Shown: positions 9,742 to 18,471 of the stretch, piece after piece | Layout of the letters: each line of letters starts with the position of its first letter | How positions within the stretch are numbered: the first letter of the stretch is position 1 | Source of the DNA: Gluconobacter wancherniae NBRC 103581 | GTDB taxonomy: Bacteria; Pseudomonadota; Alphaproteobacteria; Acetobacterales; Acetobacteraceae | Reading direction: 5' to 3' | Assembly: GCF_007988885.1 (NCBI RefSeq) | Contig: NZ_BJUZ01000001.1 | Location: forward strand, 248,001-312,000 | Length of the DNA: 64,000 nucleotides | Made by a program: the position numbers and the translations under genes | Notes under the pieces: generated by a model | Database searches by the model: none | Told to the model about the DNA's origin: nothing | The model's input: the letters and a program-made list of their open reading frames with translations, nothing else

Positions 9742-9852
9742 GCCTGGATATCCAATTTTTTCTTCGAGAAGTACGACCGCACTGGTCGTCGTGTTTGTGT
9801 TGCCTGCCATGACTGGTCTATCAGCGCCTGATCATGAGTAGCTGAGGACAGA

Positions 9853-10812
9853 ATGGCCAGAAAACGCGGACGTGATATCGACGGATGGCTCATACTCGAC
9901 AAGCCATTGGGACCGACTTCCACGGACATGGTCAATAAGCTTCGATGGGCATTTGACGCGAAAAAAGCCGGACATGGCGGAACGCTCGATCCCCTTGCTT
10001 CGGGGGTCCTTCCGATCGCCTTCGGGAAAGCCACCCGCACGATCCCCTACATCATGGATGCCACCAAGCGCTATGAGTTTACGCTGAGCTTTGGGGAGAG
10101 CAGGACAACCGATGACAGGGAAGGGGAGGTACTGGCCACATCCGACAGTCGCCCCACGGATGAACAGATCCGTAGCGTCCTTCCTGCGCTTACTGGAAAT
10201 GTGATGCAGGTTCCTCCTGTTTTCTCTGCCCTGCGTGTCGGGGGACAGAGGGCATATGATCTTGCCCGGGCAGGAAAGCCTCCGGAACTACCGCCCAGAC
10301 CCGCAAGGATCGACTCGATTTCGCTGGTTTCGCGCCCCGATGCCGATACGGCGCTCTTTGAAGTCCAGTCCGGAAAAGGCGTTTATATGCGCTCGCTTGC
10401 GCGGGACATTGCGCTTGCATGTGCGACTGTCGGCCACATTTCTGTTCTCCGCAGGACAAAATGTGGTCCGTTCGATCTGTCACACGCGATGACTGTTGAT
10501 GAGATAGCACTGGACAAACAGGCTCAAACTGTGGACAACGCCAACGCTCTTCCGGCTCCTCTGCTGGATGCGGCGACCGCGCTGGTCGACATCCCGGCGT
10601 TGGCCGTCACCGAAGCGGAGGGACGGACGCTGGTGTGGGGGCAGTCTCTGGACCCTGCCACACTTTCGCATCCGATGCCGGCTGTGTCTCAGGAAGATGA
10701 CTTTCTGTGGCGCGCGATGATCGGAGAGCACGTGCTTGGTCTGTGTCATGTCCGCGATGGGCGGCTCAGGGCAGCACGAATGATGGAAAACCACGAATTT
10801 TTTGGAGAATAA
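9853..10812 (+). CDS. truB: tRNA pseudouridine(55) synthase TruB
   Basis: 319 residues. It converts U55 of tRNA T-loops to pseudouridine. The catalytic Asp lies in [20 protein letters not shown], and the N-terminus [18 protein letters not shown] is characteristic. The conserved [14 protein letters not shown] segment and a C-terminal PUA-like tail are present. GAGGAC lies 6 bases before the ATG. The gene follows a terminator with a roughly 110-base spacer, so it may have its own promoter; rpsO begins one base after its stop codon. Confidence 0.96.
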   Translation: MARKRGRDIDGWLILDKPLGPTSTDMVNKLRWAFDAKKAGHGGTLDPLASGVLPIAFGKATRTIPYIMDATKRYEFTLSFGESRTTDDREGEVLATSDSRPTDEQIRSVLPALTGNVMQVPPVFSALRVGGQRAYDLARAGKPPELPPRPARIDSISLVSRPDADTALFEVQSGKGVYMRSLARDIALACATVGHISVLRRTKCGPFDLSHAMTVDEIALDKQAQTVDNANALPAPLLDAATALVDIPALAVTEAEGRTLVWGQSLDPATLSHPMPAVSQEDDFLWRAMIGEHVLGLCHVRDGRLRAARMMENHEFFGE

Positions 10813-10813
10813 G

Positions 10814-11083
10814 ATGTCGATTACTGCAGAACGCCGCACGGCACTGATTGGTGAGTACAAGCAGTCCGAAACGGATACGGGTTCGCCGGAAGTGCAGGTT
10901 GCCCTGCTGACCGAGCGTATCACGAACCTGACCGAGCACCTCAAGATCCATGCGAAGGACTTCCATTCGCGCCGTGGTCTTCTGATGATGGTCGGTCAGC
11001 GTCGTAGCCTGCTCGACTACCTGAAGGGTAAGAACCAGGACCGTTACCAGACCCTGATCGGTCGCCTCGGCCTGCGTCGCTGA
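10814..11083 (+). CDS. rpsO: 30S ribosomal protein S15
   Basis: 89 residues. S15 is a primary 16S rRNA-binding protein that organises the central domain of the 30S subunit. Typical signatures are [36 protein letters not shown] and the C-terminal [13 protein letters not shown]. The ATG at 10814 (after GGAGAATAAG) is preferred over an upstream in-frame start at 10802 because S15 proteins begin MSIT. The truB-rpsO-pnp order is conserved in proteobacteria. Confidence 0.97.
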   Translation: MSITAERRTALIGEYKQSETDTGSPEVQVALLTERITNLTEHLKIHAKDFHSRRGLLMMVGQRRSLLDYLKGKNQDRYQTLIGRLGLRR

Positions 11084-11088
11084 GTGTA

Positions 11089-11223
11089 TTGTCCGGGGGC
11101 TAGCTCCCGGACAACCACCTACCGGACCGGAACCCTTTTCGGTGCGGTTGCGCGACCGGCGTTTCAGGCCACATGGTGTCGTGCCGGGATGACCCGCTAC
11201 CACCGCCATGCCGTCCGAAACGC
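11089..11223 (+). promoter_or_regulatory. Folded rpsO-pnp intergenic RNA (candidate processing/autoregulation site)
   Basis: TTGTCCGGG (11089-11097) pairs perfectly with CCCGGACAA (11106-11114), and two further pairs close a 4-base loop; no T-run follows. A second, larger arm is possible: GCGTTTC (11159-11165) with GAAACGC (11217-11223), enclosing CGGG/CCCG and GGTG/CACC pairs. In E. coli the pnp leader forms an RNase III-cleaved stem through which PNPase represses its own synthesis. A similar role here is inference from position and structure only. Confidence 0.45.
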
Positions 11224-11283
11224 TGCTCCGCCACCGACAGGACTTCCGGAATGGCTCTTTCCACTCTTCCAGAGGAAGACGAC

Positions 11284-13434
11284 ATGTTTGATTATTTTCG
11301 CAAGGAAATCGAGTGGGCAGGCCGCCCCCTGATCCTTGAGACAGGCAAGATCGCCCGCCAGGCTGATGGTGCTGTCATGGTCACCTATGGTGATACGGTC
11401 GTGCTCTGCACGGCTGTAGGCGCCAAGTCGGTGAAGCCGGGTCAGGATTTCTTCCCGCTGACCGTGAACTATCAGGAAAAGGCATATGCTGCCGGAAAGA
11501 TTCCTGGTGGTTTTTTCAAGCGTGAAGGTCGTCCGTCCGAAGCAGAAGTGCTAAACGCGCGTCTGATTGATCGTCCGCTGCGCCCGTTGTTCCCTGAAAA
11601 CTTCCGCAACGAAGTTCAGGTTGTTGCAACGGTTCTAAGCCACGATCTGGAAAACGATCCTGCGATTGTTTCGATGATTGGCTGCTCGGCTGCCCTTACG
11701 CTGTCTGGTATTCCTTTCTTCGGTCCGGTTGCTGCTGCCCGCGTTGGCCAGATTGATGGCAAGCTCGTTCTGAACCCGACGCTCTCTGAGCTTAAGGACA
11801 GCGATCTTGATCTCGTTGTTGCTGGGACTTCCGAAGGCGTTCTGATGGTTGAATCGGAGGCTTCCGAGCTTTCTGAAGACCTGATGCTTGAGGCCGTGAC
11901 GCTTGGACACACGTCCTTCCAGCCAGTCATTGATGCCATCATCGCTCTGGCTGAGCACGCTGCGAAGAACCCCTGGGATCTGCCCACGCCCAGCAAGGAA
12001 GAGATTGCTCTTCGCAAGCGCGTCGAGAAAGTCGGCAACAAGCTGATGGCAGACGCTTACAAAGAGCGCAGCAAGCAGGCTCGTTACGAGAAGGTTGCTG
12101 CTGCCAAGGCGCGTATTAACGAGACGCTGGCTGAAGAAGGCCTGGACGTTGATATGGCCAAGCCGATGCTCAAGGAGCTTGAGGCACAGGTCGTTCGTGG
12201 TGCTATCCTGAAGACGGGTATCCGGATCGACGGACGCGACACGAAGACGGTTCGCCCGATCGTTTCTGAAGTCGGTATTCTCCCGCGCGCCCATGGTTCT
12301 GCACTTTTCACCCGTGGTGAGACCCAGGCTCTGGTTGTCGCAACGCTGGGTACGGGTCAGGACGAACAGGTCATTGACGCGCTTGAAGGCGAGTATCGCT
12401 CGAACTTCATGCTGCACTACAACTTTCCTCCGTATTCGGTTGGCGAGTGTGGTCGCATGGGCTCGCCGGGTCGTCGTGAGATTGGTCATGGCAAGCTCGC
12501 ATGGCGTGCGATCCATCCGCTGCTGCCCCCCAAGGACAAGTTCCCGTACACCCTTCGCGTGGTCTCCGAGATCACCGAGAGCAACGGCTCTTCGTCCATG
12601 GCGACAGTCTGCGGCACGTCTCTCGCCCTGATGGATGCAGGCGTTCCGCTGCCGCGTCCGGTTGCGGGTATTGCCATGGGCCTGATCAAGGAAGATCGTG
12701 GCTACGCAGTCCTGACCGATATCCTTGGTGATGAAGATCATCTTGGCGATATGGACTTCAAGGTTGCCGGTACGGAAGACGGTATCACGTCGCTCCAGAT
12801 GGACATCAAGATCACGTCCATCACGCCGGAAATCATGAAGATTGCCTTGGAGCAGGCTCGTGATGGCCGTATCCACATCCTTGGCGAAATGTCCAAGGCT
12901 CTGACGGAAGGTCGTACGGACGTTTCAGGCAATGCACCGAAGATCACCACGATCTCCGTGCCGAAGGAAAAGATCCGCGATGTGATCGGCTCCGGTGGCA
13001 AGGTGATCCGTGAGATCGTCGAGTATTCCGGTGCGAAGGTTGATATCGGTGACGATGGCACCGTGACGATTGCTGCTTCGAACGACGAGCAGGCCCAGAA
13101 GGCCATCTCCCGTATTGAAGGTATCGTTGCTGAGCCGGAAATCGGCCGGATCTATGACGGTAAGGTAGTAAAGACCGCTGATTTTGGCGCGTTCGTGAAC
13201 TTCCTTGGTCCGCGTGATGGTCTGGTTCACATCTCTGAGCTGGCAAACAGCCGCGTTGCCCGCACGGCAGACGTCGTGAAGCAGGGAGACGCCGTGAAGG
13301 TGAAGGTCATCGGGTTCGATGACCGCGGCAAGGTAAAGCTTTCCATGCGCGTTGTGGATCAGGAAACTGGTGCAGACATCACGGAGAGCGTAGGCGCCAA
13401 GCCTGCCCGTCCGCCTCGTCGCGACGCTGAGTGA
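11284..13434 (+). CDS. pnp: Polyribonucleotide nucleotidyltransferase (PNPase)
   Basis: 716 residues from the ATG at 11284, preceded by GAGGAAGAC. It is a phosphorolytic 3'-5' exoribonuclease and core degradosome partner. Two RNase PH domains are visible (first from [20 protein letters not shown], second from [20 protein letters not shown] with [10 protein letters not shown]), then a KH domain with the GSGGK loop and an S1 domain starting near [20 protein letters not shown]. The open frame reaches back to 11173, but that extension is non-homologous leader sequence. A strong terminator follows the stop. Confidence 0.98.
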   Translation: MFDYFRKEIEWAGRPLILETGKIARQADGAVMVTYGDTVVLCTAVGAKSVKPGQDFFPLTVNYQEKAYAAGKIPGGFFKREGRPSEAEVLNARLIDRPLRPLFPENFRNEVQVVATVLSHDLENDPAIVSMIGCSAALTLSGIPFFGPVAAARVGQIDGKLVLNPTLSELKDSDLDLVVAGTSEGVLMVESEASELSEDLMLEAVTLGHTSFQPVIDAIIALAEHAAKNPWDLPTPSKEEIALRKRVEKVGNKLMADAYKERSKQARYEKVAAAKARINETLAEEGLDVDMAKPMLKELEAQVVRGAILKTGIRIDGRDTKTVRPIVSEVGILPRAHGSALFTRGETQALVVATLGTGQDEQVIDALEGEYRSNFMLHYNFPPYSVGECGRMGSPGRREIGHGKLAWRAIHPLLPPKDKFPYTLRVVSEITESNGSSSMATVCGTSLALMDAGVPLPRPVAGIAMGLIKEDRGYAVLTDILGDEDHLGDMDFKVAGTEDGITSLQMDIKITSITPEIMKIALEQARDGRIHILGEMSKALTEGRTDVSGNAPKITTISVPKEKIRDVIGSGGKVIREIVEYSGAKVDIGDDGTVTIAASNDEQAQKAISRIEGIVAEPEIGRIYDGKVVKTADFGAFVNFLGPRDGLVHISELANSRVARTADVVKQGDAVKVKVIGFDDRGKVKLSMRVVDQETGADITESVGAKPARPPRRDAE

Positions 13435-13440
13435 GTGTTT

Positions 13441-13470
13441 GGGCGGGGCTTACTTTGCCCCGCCCTTTTT
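13441..13470 (+). terminator. Intrinsic terminator after pnp
   Basis: GGGCGGGGC (13441-13449) pairs perfectly with GCCCCGCCC (13457-13465) around a 7-base loop, and TTTTT starts at 13466. It begins 6 bases after the pnp stop and closes the truB-rpsO-pnp unit. Confidence 0.92.
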
Positions 13471-13500
13471 TATTTTGAGTTTCGGAGACATCGGGTCCCC

Positions 13501-14922
13501 ATGAAATCGATCAATGCCATCCGTTTTGGTGGTCAGGATGTGCTGCCTCTGATCGAAGGCGGCAAAGGTGTTTCCGTCTCCACGGGCGTGTCTGCCGGTC
13601 ATTGGGCTGCTGCTGGCGGTATTGGTACCGTTTCTGCAGTCAATGCGGACAGCTATGACGAAGACGGTAACCGTGTTCCCCAGATTTATCATGGCCGTAC
13701 ACGCCGTGATCGTCAGCAGGAGCTGATCCGTTACGCCATCGATGGCGGCATCACTCAGGTCAAGATTGCCCGCGAGATTTCTGGCGGCAAAGGCCGCGTC
13801 CACGTTAATATCCTATGGGAAATGGGCGGGGCCGAGGAAATCATTCACGGTATCCTCGAGGGCGTTCCGGGCCTGGTTCAGGGTGTGACCTGTGGCGCGG
13901 GCATGCCGTATCGCCTTTCGGAAATTGCGACACAGTTTGCGGTTCCTTATTATCCAATTGTCTCCTCCGGGCGTGCATTCAATGCGCTCTGGCGTCGGGC
14001 CTATAGCAAGGCGCCCGAACTGCTGGGTGGTGTGGTCTATGAAGATCCATGGCGCGCAGGTGGCCATAATGGTCTGTCCAATTCCGAAAACCCCCTGCTG
14101 CCTGAAGATCCGTACCCACGTGTTCTGGAACTGCGCAACGTCATGCGCAAATACGGGCTTGATGAGACACCGATCATCATGGCCGGTGGTGTCTGGAGCT
14201 TGGGTGAGTGGGAAGACTGGATCGATAATCCCGAACTTGGCCCGATTGCTTTCCAGTTTGGAACGCGCCCGCTGCTGACGCAGGAAAGCCCGATCCCTGA
14301 TGCATGGAAGCGCCGCCTGCGGAATCTGAAGCAGGGAGATGTCTATCTCAACCGCTTCTCTCCAACCGGGTTCTATTCGTCTGCTGTGAACAACAGCTTC
14401 ATGCAGGATCTGCGCGGGCGCTCTGAGCGTCAGGTGGCGTACAGCATGGAGCCGATTGGTGAGCACAACACGGCCTATGGTGTGGGTGTTCGCAAGCGCG
14501 AAGTCTTCGTGACTGCGGCTGACCGTTGGCATATCTCGGAATGGGAAGCCGCAGGCTTCACCGAGGCGCTGCGCACACCGGATACGACACTTGTTTTCGT
14601 AACGCCTGAGAGCGCAAAACAGATCGTGGACGATCAAGCTGCGTGCATGGGCTGTCTTTCGGAATGCCGCTTCTCCAACTGGAGCCAGCGCGCGCCGACA
14701 TACAGCAATGGTCAGAAGGCTGATCCGCGTTCTTTCTGCATCCAGAAGACGCTCCAGAGCATTGCGCATGATGGCAATGGCCCGAACGGAGATGAGGTCG
14801 TGGATCATAACCTCATGTTTGGCGGCACGAATGCCTGGCGCTTCGGGACGGACCCGTTCTATGCGAACGGGTTTACGCCGACTGTCGGACAGCTCGTGGA
14901 ACGCATCCTGACCGGACAGTAA
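13501..14922 (+). CDS. Nitronate monooxygenase (2-nitropropane dioxygenase) family flavoprotein
   Basis: 473 residues from the ATG at 13501. The FMN-binding TIM-barrel pattern of the NMO family is present: an N-terminal LIEGGKGVSVSTGVSAGHWA segment, GGIGTVSAVNA, VQGVTCGAGMP and MAGGVWSLGEW, then GPIAFQFGTRPLL. These enzymes oxidise nitronates or related carbanions with FMN and O2; the true substrate of this long form is unknown. Unlike short NMOs it has a C-terminal cysteine group (CMGCLSEC near 14644-14667 and a fourth Cys at 14737). It lies alone after the pnp terminator, 4 bases ahead of the FUSC gene and probably co-transcribed with it. Confidence 0.8.
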   Translation: MKSINAIRFGGQDVLPLIEGGKGVSVSTGVSAGHWAAAGGIGTVSAVNADSYDEDGNRVPQIYHGRTRRDRQQELIRYAIDGGITQVKIAREISGGKGRVHVNILWEMGGAEEIIHGILEGVPGLVQGVTCGAGMPYRLSEIATQFAVPYYPIVSSGRAFNALWRRAYSKAPELLGGVVYEDPWRAGGHNGLSNSENPLLPEDPYPRVLELRNVMRKYGLDETPIIMAGGVWSLGEWEDWIDNPELGPIAFQFGTRPLLTQESPIPDAWKRRLRNLKQGDVYLNRFSPTGFYSSAVNNSFMQDLRGRSERQVAYSMEPIGEHNTAYGVGVRKREVFVTAADRWHISEWEAAGFTEALRTPDTTLVFVTPESAKQIVDDQAACMGCLSECRFSNWSQRAPTYSNGQKADPRSFCIQKTLQSIAHDGNGPNGDEVVDHNLMFGGTNAWRFGTDPFYANGFTPTVGQLVERILTGQ

Positions 14923-14926
14923 GGCT

Positions 14927-16912
14927 GTGGTGGGTGATCCGCTGGCCGGTCAGGCCGCTCTCAGTCGCACTCGCCACCTTACATTCCTGTCGCAGTTTCT
15001 GGCGCGACACTCCATTACCCTCAGCCCGGAACAGGTTGCTCCGGCTGAGGGGATACGCGCCGCCGTTGCGACGGTGGGCGCATTACTTCCTGCGCTCTTT
15101 TTTCATCAGCCCGTTTTTGCATGGGCTGCGTTTGCAGCGTTCTGGAGCTGCCTGATCGAGCCGGGGGGAACCCCTCGTGAGCAGTTCCGTATTCTCGGGC
15201 TTTTCACATTTCTGGGTGCCATTCTTGCTGCCCTGAGTGCCATCATAGCGTGTGCCCCGATCTGGGGCGTACTGCCGCTTCTGGCCCTGACGGGGATTGC
15301 GGCTGGCATGTCACGCGCGCTTTCGCCGTCTCATGGGCTGCTATGCACGCTTCTTTGCTGTGTTGCTGCCGCAGGGACCGGTTTTCCCGCGTCCTTTGAT
15401 GCAGCGCTCATCATCGGTGCTGCTTTCGCCGTGGGTGGCCTGTGGGCGATGCTCCTGTGCCTCGTGATCTGGTCCTTGCATCCTTACGCTCCTGCACGTC
15501 GTGCTGTGGCGGCGAGCTATCGGCTTCTGGCGTTGATGGCTGGAGAGCTCGCTGCGGGACGGCTGCGCGAGACTGTTCATCGGCAAGCCGTGCGCAGTGC
15601 GATCGAGCAGGCGCGTATGGTCACACTACAAATCGACGCAGGTCATGGCAGCGACAGCATGCGCGCGCATCTTTCGGCGACGCTTGCCGGTGCTGAGCGC
15701 CTTTTCACGGCAATGCTGGCTGTTGAACATCTTGTTGAAACGCGGGGCATTGATTTTGAGGGGCGCGGCACACTGGCTGCGTTCTCGACGCTCTGTCAGT
15801 CTGCCAGCCGTCAGGTGCTCTCCCCCGAACCCGACCTTGCCGCACTCGCCAAGCAGGCTACGGCTCTCGCAGACAGTATCCGTGTGAGGCCGGGATCAGT
15901 TGGGGAGCTTGTAGCCACAAGTGCCAGCACGCTTGCGACACTGGCTAACGGATTGCTGAGGGAAAACACTGGGCTTCCTGCTGCGGAGCGTCCCCGGCAT
16001 ACGGCGCGGATGACGCCTGTTATCCGGCGACATGCCCTGCGGCTTATGGTGGGCCTGATTGCAACGGACCTCGCCAGTCGCTGGCTTGGCCTTCACTATG
16101 GGTTCTGGGCGCTGGTGGCTGTTCTTCTGGTGATCCAGCCATCTGGTCCTACGACGGTGGTCCGTGGGCTGGAACGCATTCTGGGCAGCGTGTGTGGGGG
16201 TGTCCTGGTGCTGCTGATCACACCTATGCTTTCGGGGCGATCGGAAATGCTGGTGGCTGTGGCGCTGTTTGCGATTGGTGCGATTGCCATGCGCGCCGTC
16301 AATTACACGATGCTCGTTCTGTTTCTGAGTGCGCAGTTCATTGTCGTAACGGAAATGACGATGCCTTCACCGGGGCTTGCGGGTTTGCGGGTAGTGGATA
16401 ATGCGCTTGGAAGTGTCATCGGGCTATTTTGTGCATTCGTCGTCTGTCCTGATCGATTGGGCCGGGACATGGATGGCATGTTGCGGACTGCGATTATCGG
16501 TAATCTGAAATATCTGGCAGCAGTTCTGGGTGGGCAGGATAGCGCGGAGACCGATCGTATTCAGCGGCAAGCGGGGATTGATACGACGCGTGCGGAGTTT
16601 GCTCGTGGCTCATTGCCCATTTTTGGTGGAGTGGCTTCCATAGGCAAAGCGGCGGCGCACAATAATGGCATTCTGCGCGCGCTCAGGCGCCTGAGCGGTG
16701 AGGCGACGCTTCTGCGTTTCGATATGGAAGCGGGGCTTTGCCCGGGGGATACGCTGTCCGCTGAGCGCTGGGGGAAGCAGGCAGAACTTCTGGAGGCAGG
16801 GGCGCCGCTGCACGATATTGCGCTTCTGCTTGAGCAGGGACGTATTGTTGCGGAAATTGCGGCGTTGGACAGGGCGGGGCGCCAGCTCTTGAAACGCGCA
16901 GAGCGGGTCTAG
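14927..16912 (+). CDS. FUSC family inner-membrane protein (aromatic acid exporter-like)
   Basis: 661 residues with the FUSC/YccS/AaeB layout: an N-terminal block of hydrophobic helices (about residues 45-190), a soluble helical middle and a second hydrophobic block (about 370-510) containing GFWALVAVLLVIQPSGPTTVVRGLERILGSVCGG, here quoted only as the FUSC core that follows LGLHY. A cytoplasmic tail follows. Related proteins export hydroxylated aromatic acids or are fusaric-acid resistance components, so export of an organic acid is inferred. The start is GTG at 14927 or 14930. The stop overlaps that of the convergent DUF1489 gene by 4 bases. Confidence 0.8.
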   Translation: MVGDPLAGQAALSRTRHLTFLSQFLARHSITLSPEQVAPAEGIRAAVATVGALLPALFFHQPVFAWAAFAAFWSCLIEPGGTPREQFRILGLFTFLGAILAALSAIIACAPIWGVLPLLALTGIAAGMSRALSPSHGLLCTLLCCVAAAGTGFPASFDAALIIGAAFAVGGLWAMLLCLVIWSLHPYAPARRAVAASYRLLALMAGELAAGRLRETVHRQAVRSAIEQARMVTLQIDAGHGSDSMRAHLSATLAGAERLFTAMLAVEHLVETRGIDFEGRGTLAAFSTLCQSASRQVLSPEPDLAALAKQATALADSIRVRPGSVGELVATSASTLATLANGLLRENTGLPAAERPRHTARMTPVIRRHALRLMVGLIATDLASRWLGLHYGFWALVAVLLVIQPSGPTTVVRGLERILGSVCGGVLVLLITPMLSGRSEMLVAVALFAIGAIAMRAVNYTMLVLFLSAQFIVVTEMTMPSPGLAGLRVVDNALGSVIGLFCAFVVCPDRLGRDMDGMLRTAIIGNLKYLAAVLGGQDSAETDRIQRQAGIDTTRAEFARGSLPIFGGVASIGKAAAHNNGILRALRRLSGEATLLRFDMEAGLCPGDTLSAERWGKQAELLEAGAPLHDIALLLEQGRIVAEIAALDRAGRQLLKRAERV

Positions 16913-17328
16913 ATCAAGGCCAGTTCTGCGAGTTCACGACGCAGGGCAGGTGGCAGATCAGCGATGCCGTCTCCTACACCATTTTCTCCCAGATCCGCAG
17001 GTGCGTCCTTGGGTGTCATGTAGCGCCAGCCCTGAAAGGGACGCATGGCCCGTGGCTGGACGGGTATGATTTCATCCGAGACCACGATCAGTGTCCCTGT
17101 TGATCCGTCTCCACGCTGACAGGATTCTAGGCCTATGATCGGCTGGCGGCACAGGAGCATGCCGTCCATCACGCGGTAGATCGACCCTCCGGCGAGGATT
17201 TCGTCGGCCCGGCGTGGCATTGTGCGTGTGTGGACGACCGCATGCCCACCCACGCGTTCGCGGCGCATGCGCTCCGCCAGAACTTCCAGAGTTGGGCAAC
17301 CAACGGCCAGCTTGATCATATGCAGCAT
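16909..17328 (-). CDS. DUF1489 family protein
   Basis: 139 residues. The opening MLHMIKLAVGCPTLEVLAER, the central PRRADEILAGGSIYRV and the closing RPFQGWRYMTPKDAPADL match the small alphaproteobacterial DUF1489 family, whose function is not known. It is predicted to be cytoplasmic, without membrane segments. It is the last gene of the kup-hemW-nucleoside hydrolase operon, 24 bases after the previous stop, and its 3' end overlaps the FUSC gene on the other strand. Confidence 0.8.
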   Translation of the reverse strand: MLHMIKLAVGCPTLEVLAERMRRERVGGHAVVHTRTMPRRADEILAGGSIYRVMDGMLLCRQPIIGLESCQRGDGSTGTLIVVSDEIIPVQPRAMRPFQGWRYMTPKDAPADLGENGVGDGIADLPPALRRELAELALI

Positions 17329-17352
17329 GTTGGTTGCCCTTCTTTCAGGATG

Positions 17353-18435
17353 TTAGTGAGTGCCCATCGCGTTTTGTGCCTGTGAGACAAAGCCGTCAAT
17401 GAAGCTTCTGGTATCGACGGATGTTACGATCTTCACTTTCTGCAGGTTCATGCCTTTTGGGGCGGTGCTTTCAGGCCAGATATGGGCGTGGCCATAATCC
17501 ATACCGGGTGCCGTGTTAAAATCCATATAAGCCGTGACGGATTTGCGGATCAGTGATGGATCAACGGCGATGGCAGATGTCAGTTCGTCCCACATCGGCA
17601 GGGGGGCATAGAATTTCTGCATGTATTCCGTCACAGGGGTGTGGCGGCTGTTGATGCGATCCATCAGCGGATGCGTCATCATGATGTCGTTGGAGACATT
17701 GCCCACGCAGGTGATCGCGGCCCAGGGTGCCGTCAGGACGATGTGTGCGGCTTCGGGGTCTGTGATCATGTTGAAATCGGATGCAAAGTCAGCATTTCCG
17801 GTGACGGAATTCATGTTCTGGTCCACCAGGCCGCCCATGAAAATCAGCTGTTTGGCTGTTGCGGCAAAAGTGGAGTCCATCCGGATAGCGAGTGCCACGT
17901 TTGTCAGCGGGCCGGTGGTGACGATTGTGACCTGATGGGGGTGGGCATGGACTTCGCGAATCAGGAACATGGCCGCTGGTGTGGCGTCGGCCGCGAGGTG
18001 AGGTGCACCATCGGGCAGCGTGCCTAGAGCGGGCTGTGTGTCGGGCGTGTTGTCGATTGAGCCGAGACCGCCCCAAGCACCTTTCCATGGAATTGTGCCG
18101 TACTGCTTTTCACGCAGTTTCGTGGCTGCAACGGTGTTGACCAGTGGCAGGGTTGCGCCATCGGCCACGGGAATCTGGGTCTGGTGCGCGATTTCAAGGA
18201 AACGGCGGGCATGCGCTGATTCCGCGTTCTCCCAGTCATCACCCATGACAACCGTTAGGCCCAGAAGGCTGACGCCAGGGCGGTTGAGAAGGGGGATGAT
18301 TGACTGGATGTCGGAGCCGCCCGGACCAAGGAAGTCGTTATCTTCGATGATGTAGTTCGGGGCGGCGGGAGCGGCATGTGCGACGCCGGTCAGGGAACAG
18401 GCGGCGAGGAGAAAGGAAAGAAGGGTGCGGCGCAT
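17353..18435 (-). CDS. Exported nucleoside hydrolase (IUNH family)
   Basis: 360 residues. The first about 21 residues (MRRTLLSFLLAACSLTGVAHA) are a Sec signal peptide, so the enzyme is probably periplasmic. The mature part carries the nucleoside hydrolase pattern: an acidic N-terminal cluster (IIEDNDFLGPGGSDIQSI in place of the common DTDPGIDDA), VTIVTTGPLTNVALAIR, LIFMGG and NADFASDFNMITDPEAAHIV. It would split the N-glycosidic bond of (extracellular) nucleosides to base plus ribose. GGAAGAG lies before the ATG. It sits between hemW (36 bases) and DUF1489. The altered metal-binding motif makes the exact substrate uncertain. Confidence 0.85.
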   Translation of the reverse strand: MRRTLLSFLLAACSLTGVAHAAPAAPNYIIEDNDFLGPGGSDIQSIIPLLNRPGVSLLGLTVVMGDDWENAESAHARRFLEIAHQTQIPVADGATLPLVNTVAATKLREKQYGTIPWKGAWGGLGSIDNTPDTQPALGTLPDGAPHLAADATPAAMFLIREVHAHPHQVTIVTTGPLTNVALAIRMDSTFAATAKQLIFMGGLVDQNMNSVTGNADFASDFNMITDPEAAHIVLTAPWAAITCVGNVSNDIMMTHPLMDRINSRHTPVTEYMQKFYAPLPMWDELTSAIAVDPSLIRKSVTAYMDFNTAPGMDYGHAHIWPESTAPKGMNLQKVKIVTSVDTRSFIDGFVSQAQNAMGTH

Positions 18436-18471
18436 TGTCTCTTCCGGTTGAGTTGATGCGCAATCATGCCC

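Noticed and set aside
11173-11283. N-terminal extension of PNPase to an upstream ATG
   Set aside because: The extra 37 residues are Arg/Pro/Cys-rich, the region folds as leader RNA, and PNPases start close to [11 protein letters not shown].
11635-12876. A 413-codon open frame on the strand opposite pnp
   Set aside because: It lies wholly antisense to a textbook PNPase gene, has no recognisable motif, and long antisense frames are expected from GC-rich codon bias. The same reasoning removes the frames opposite nusA, infB, the NMO gene and thiC.
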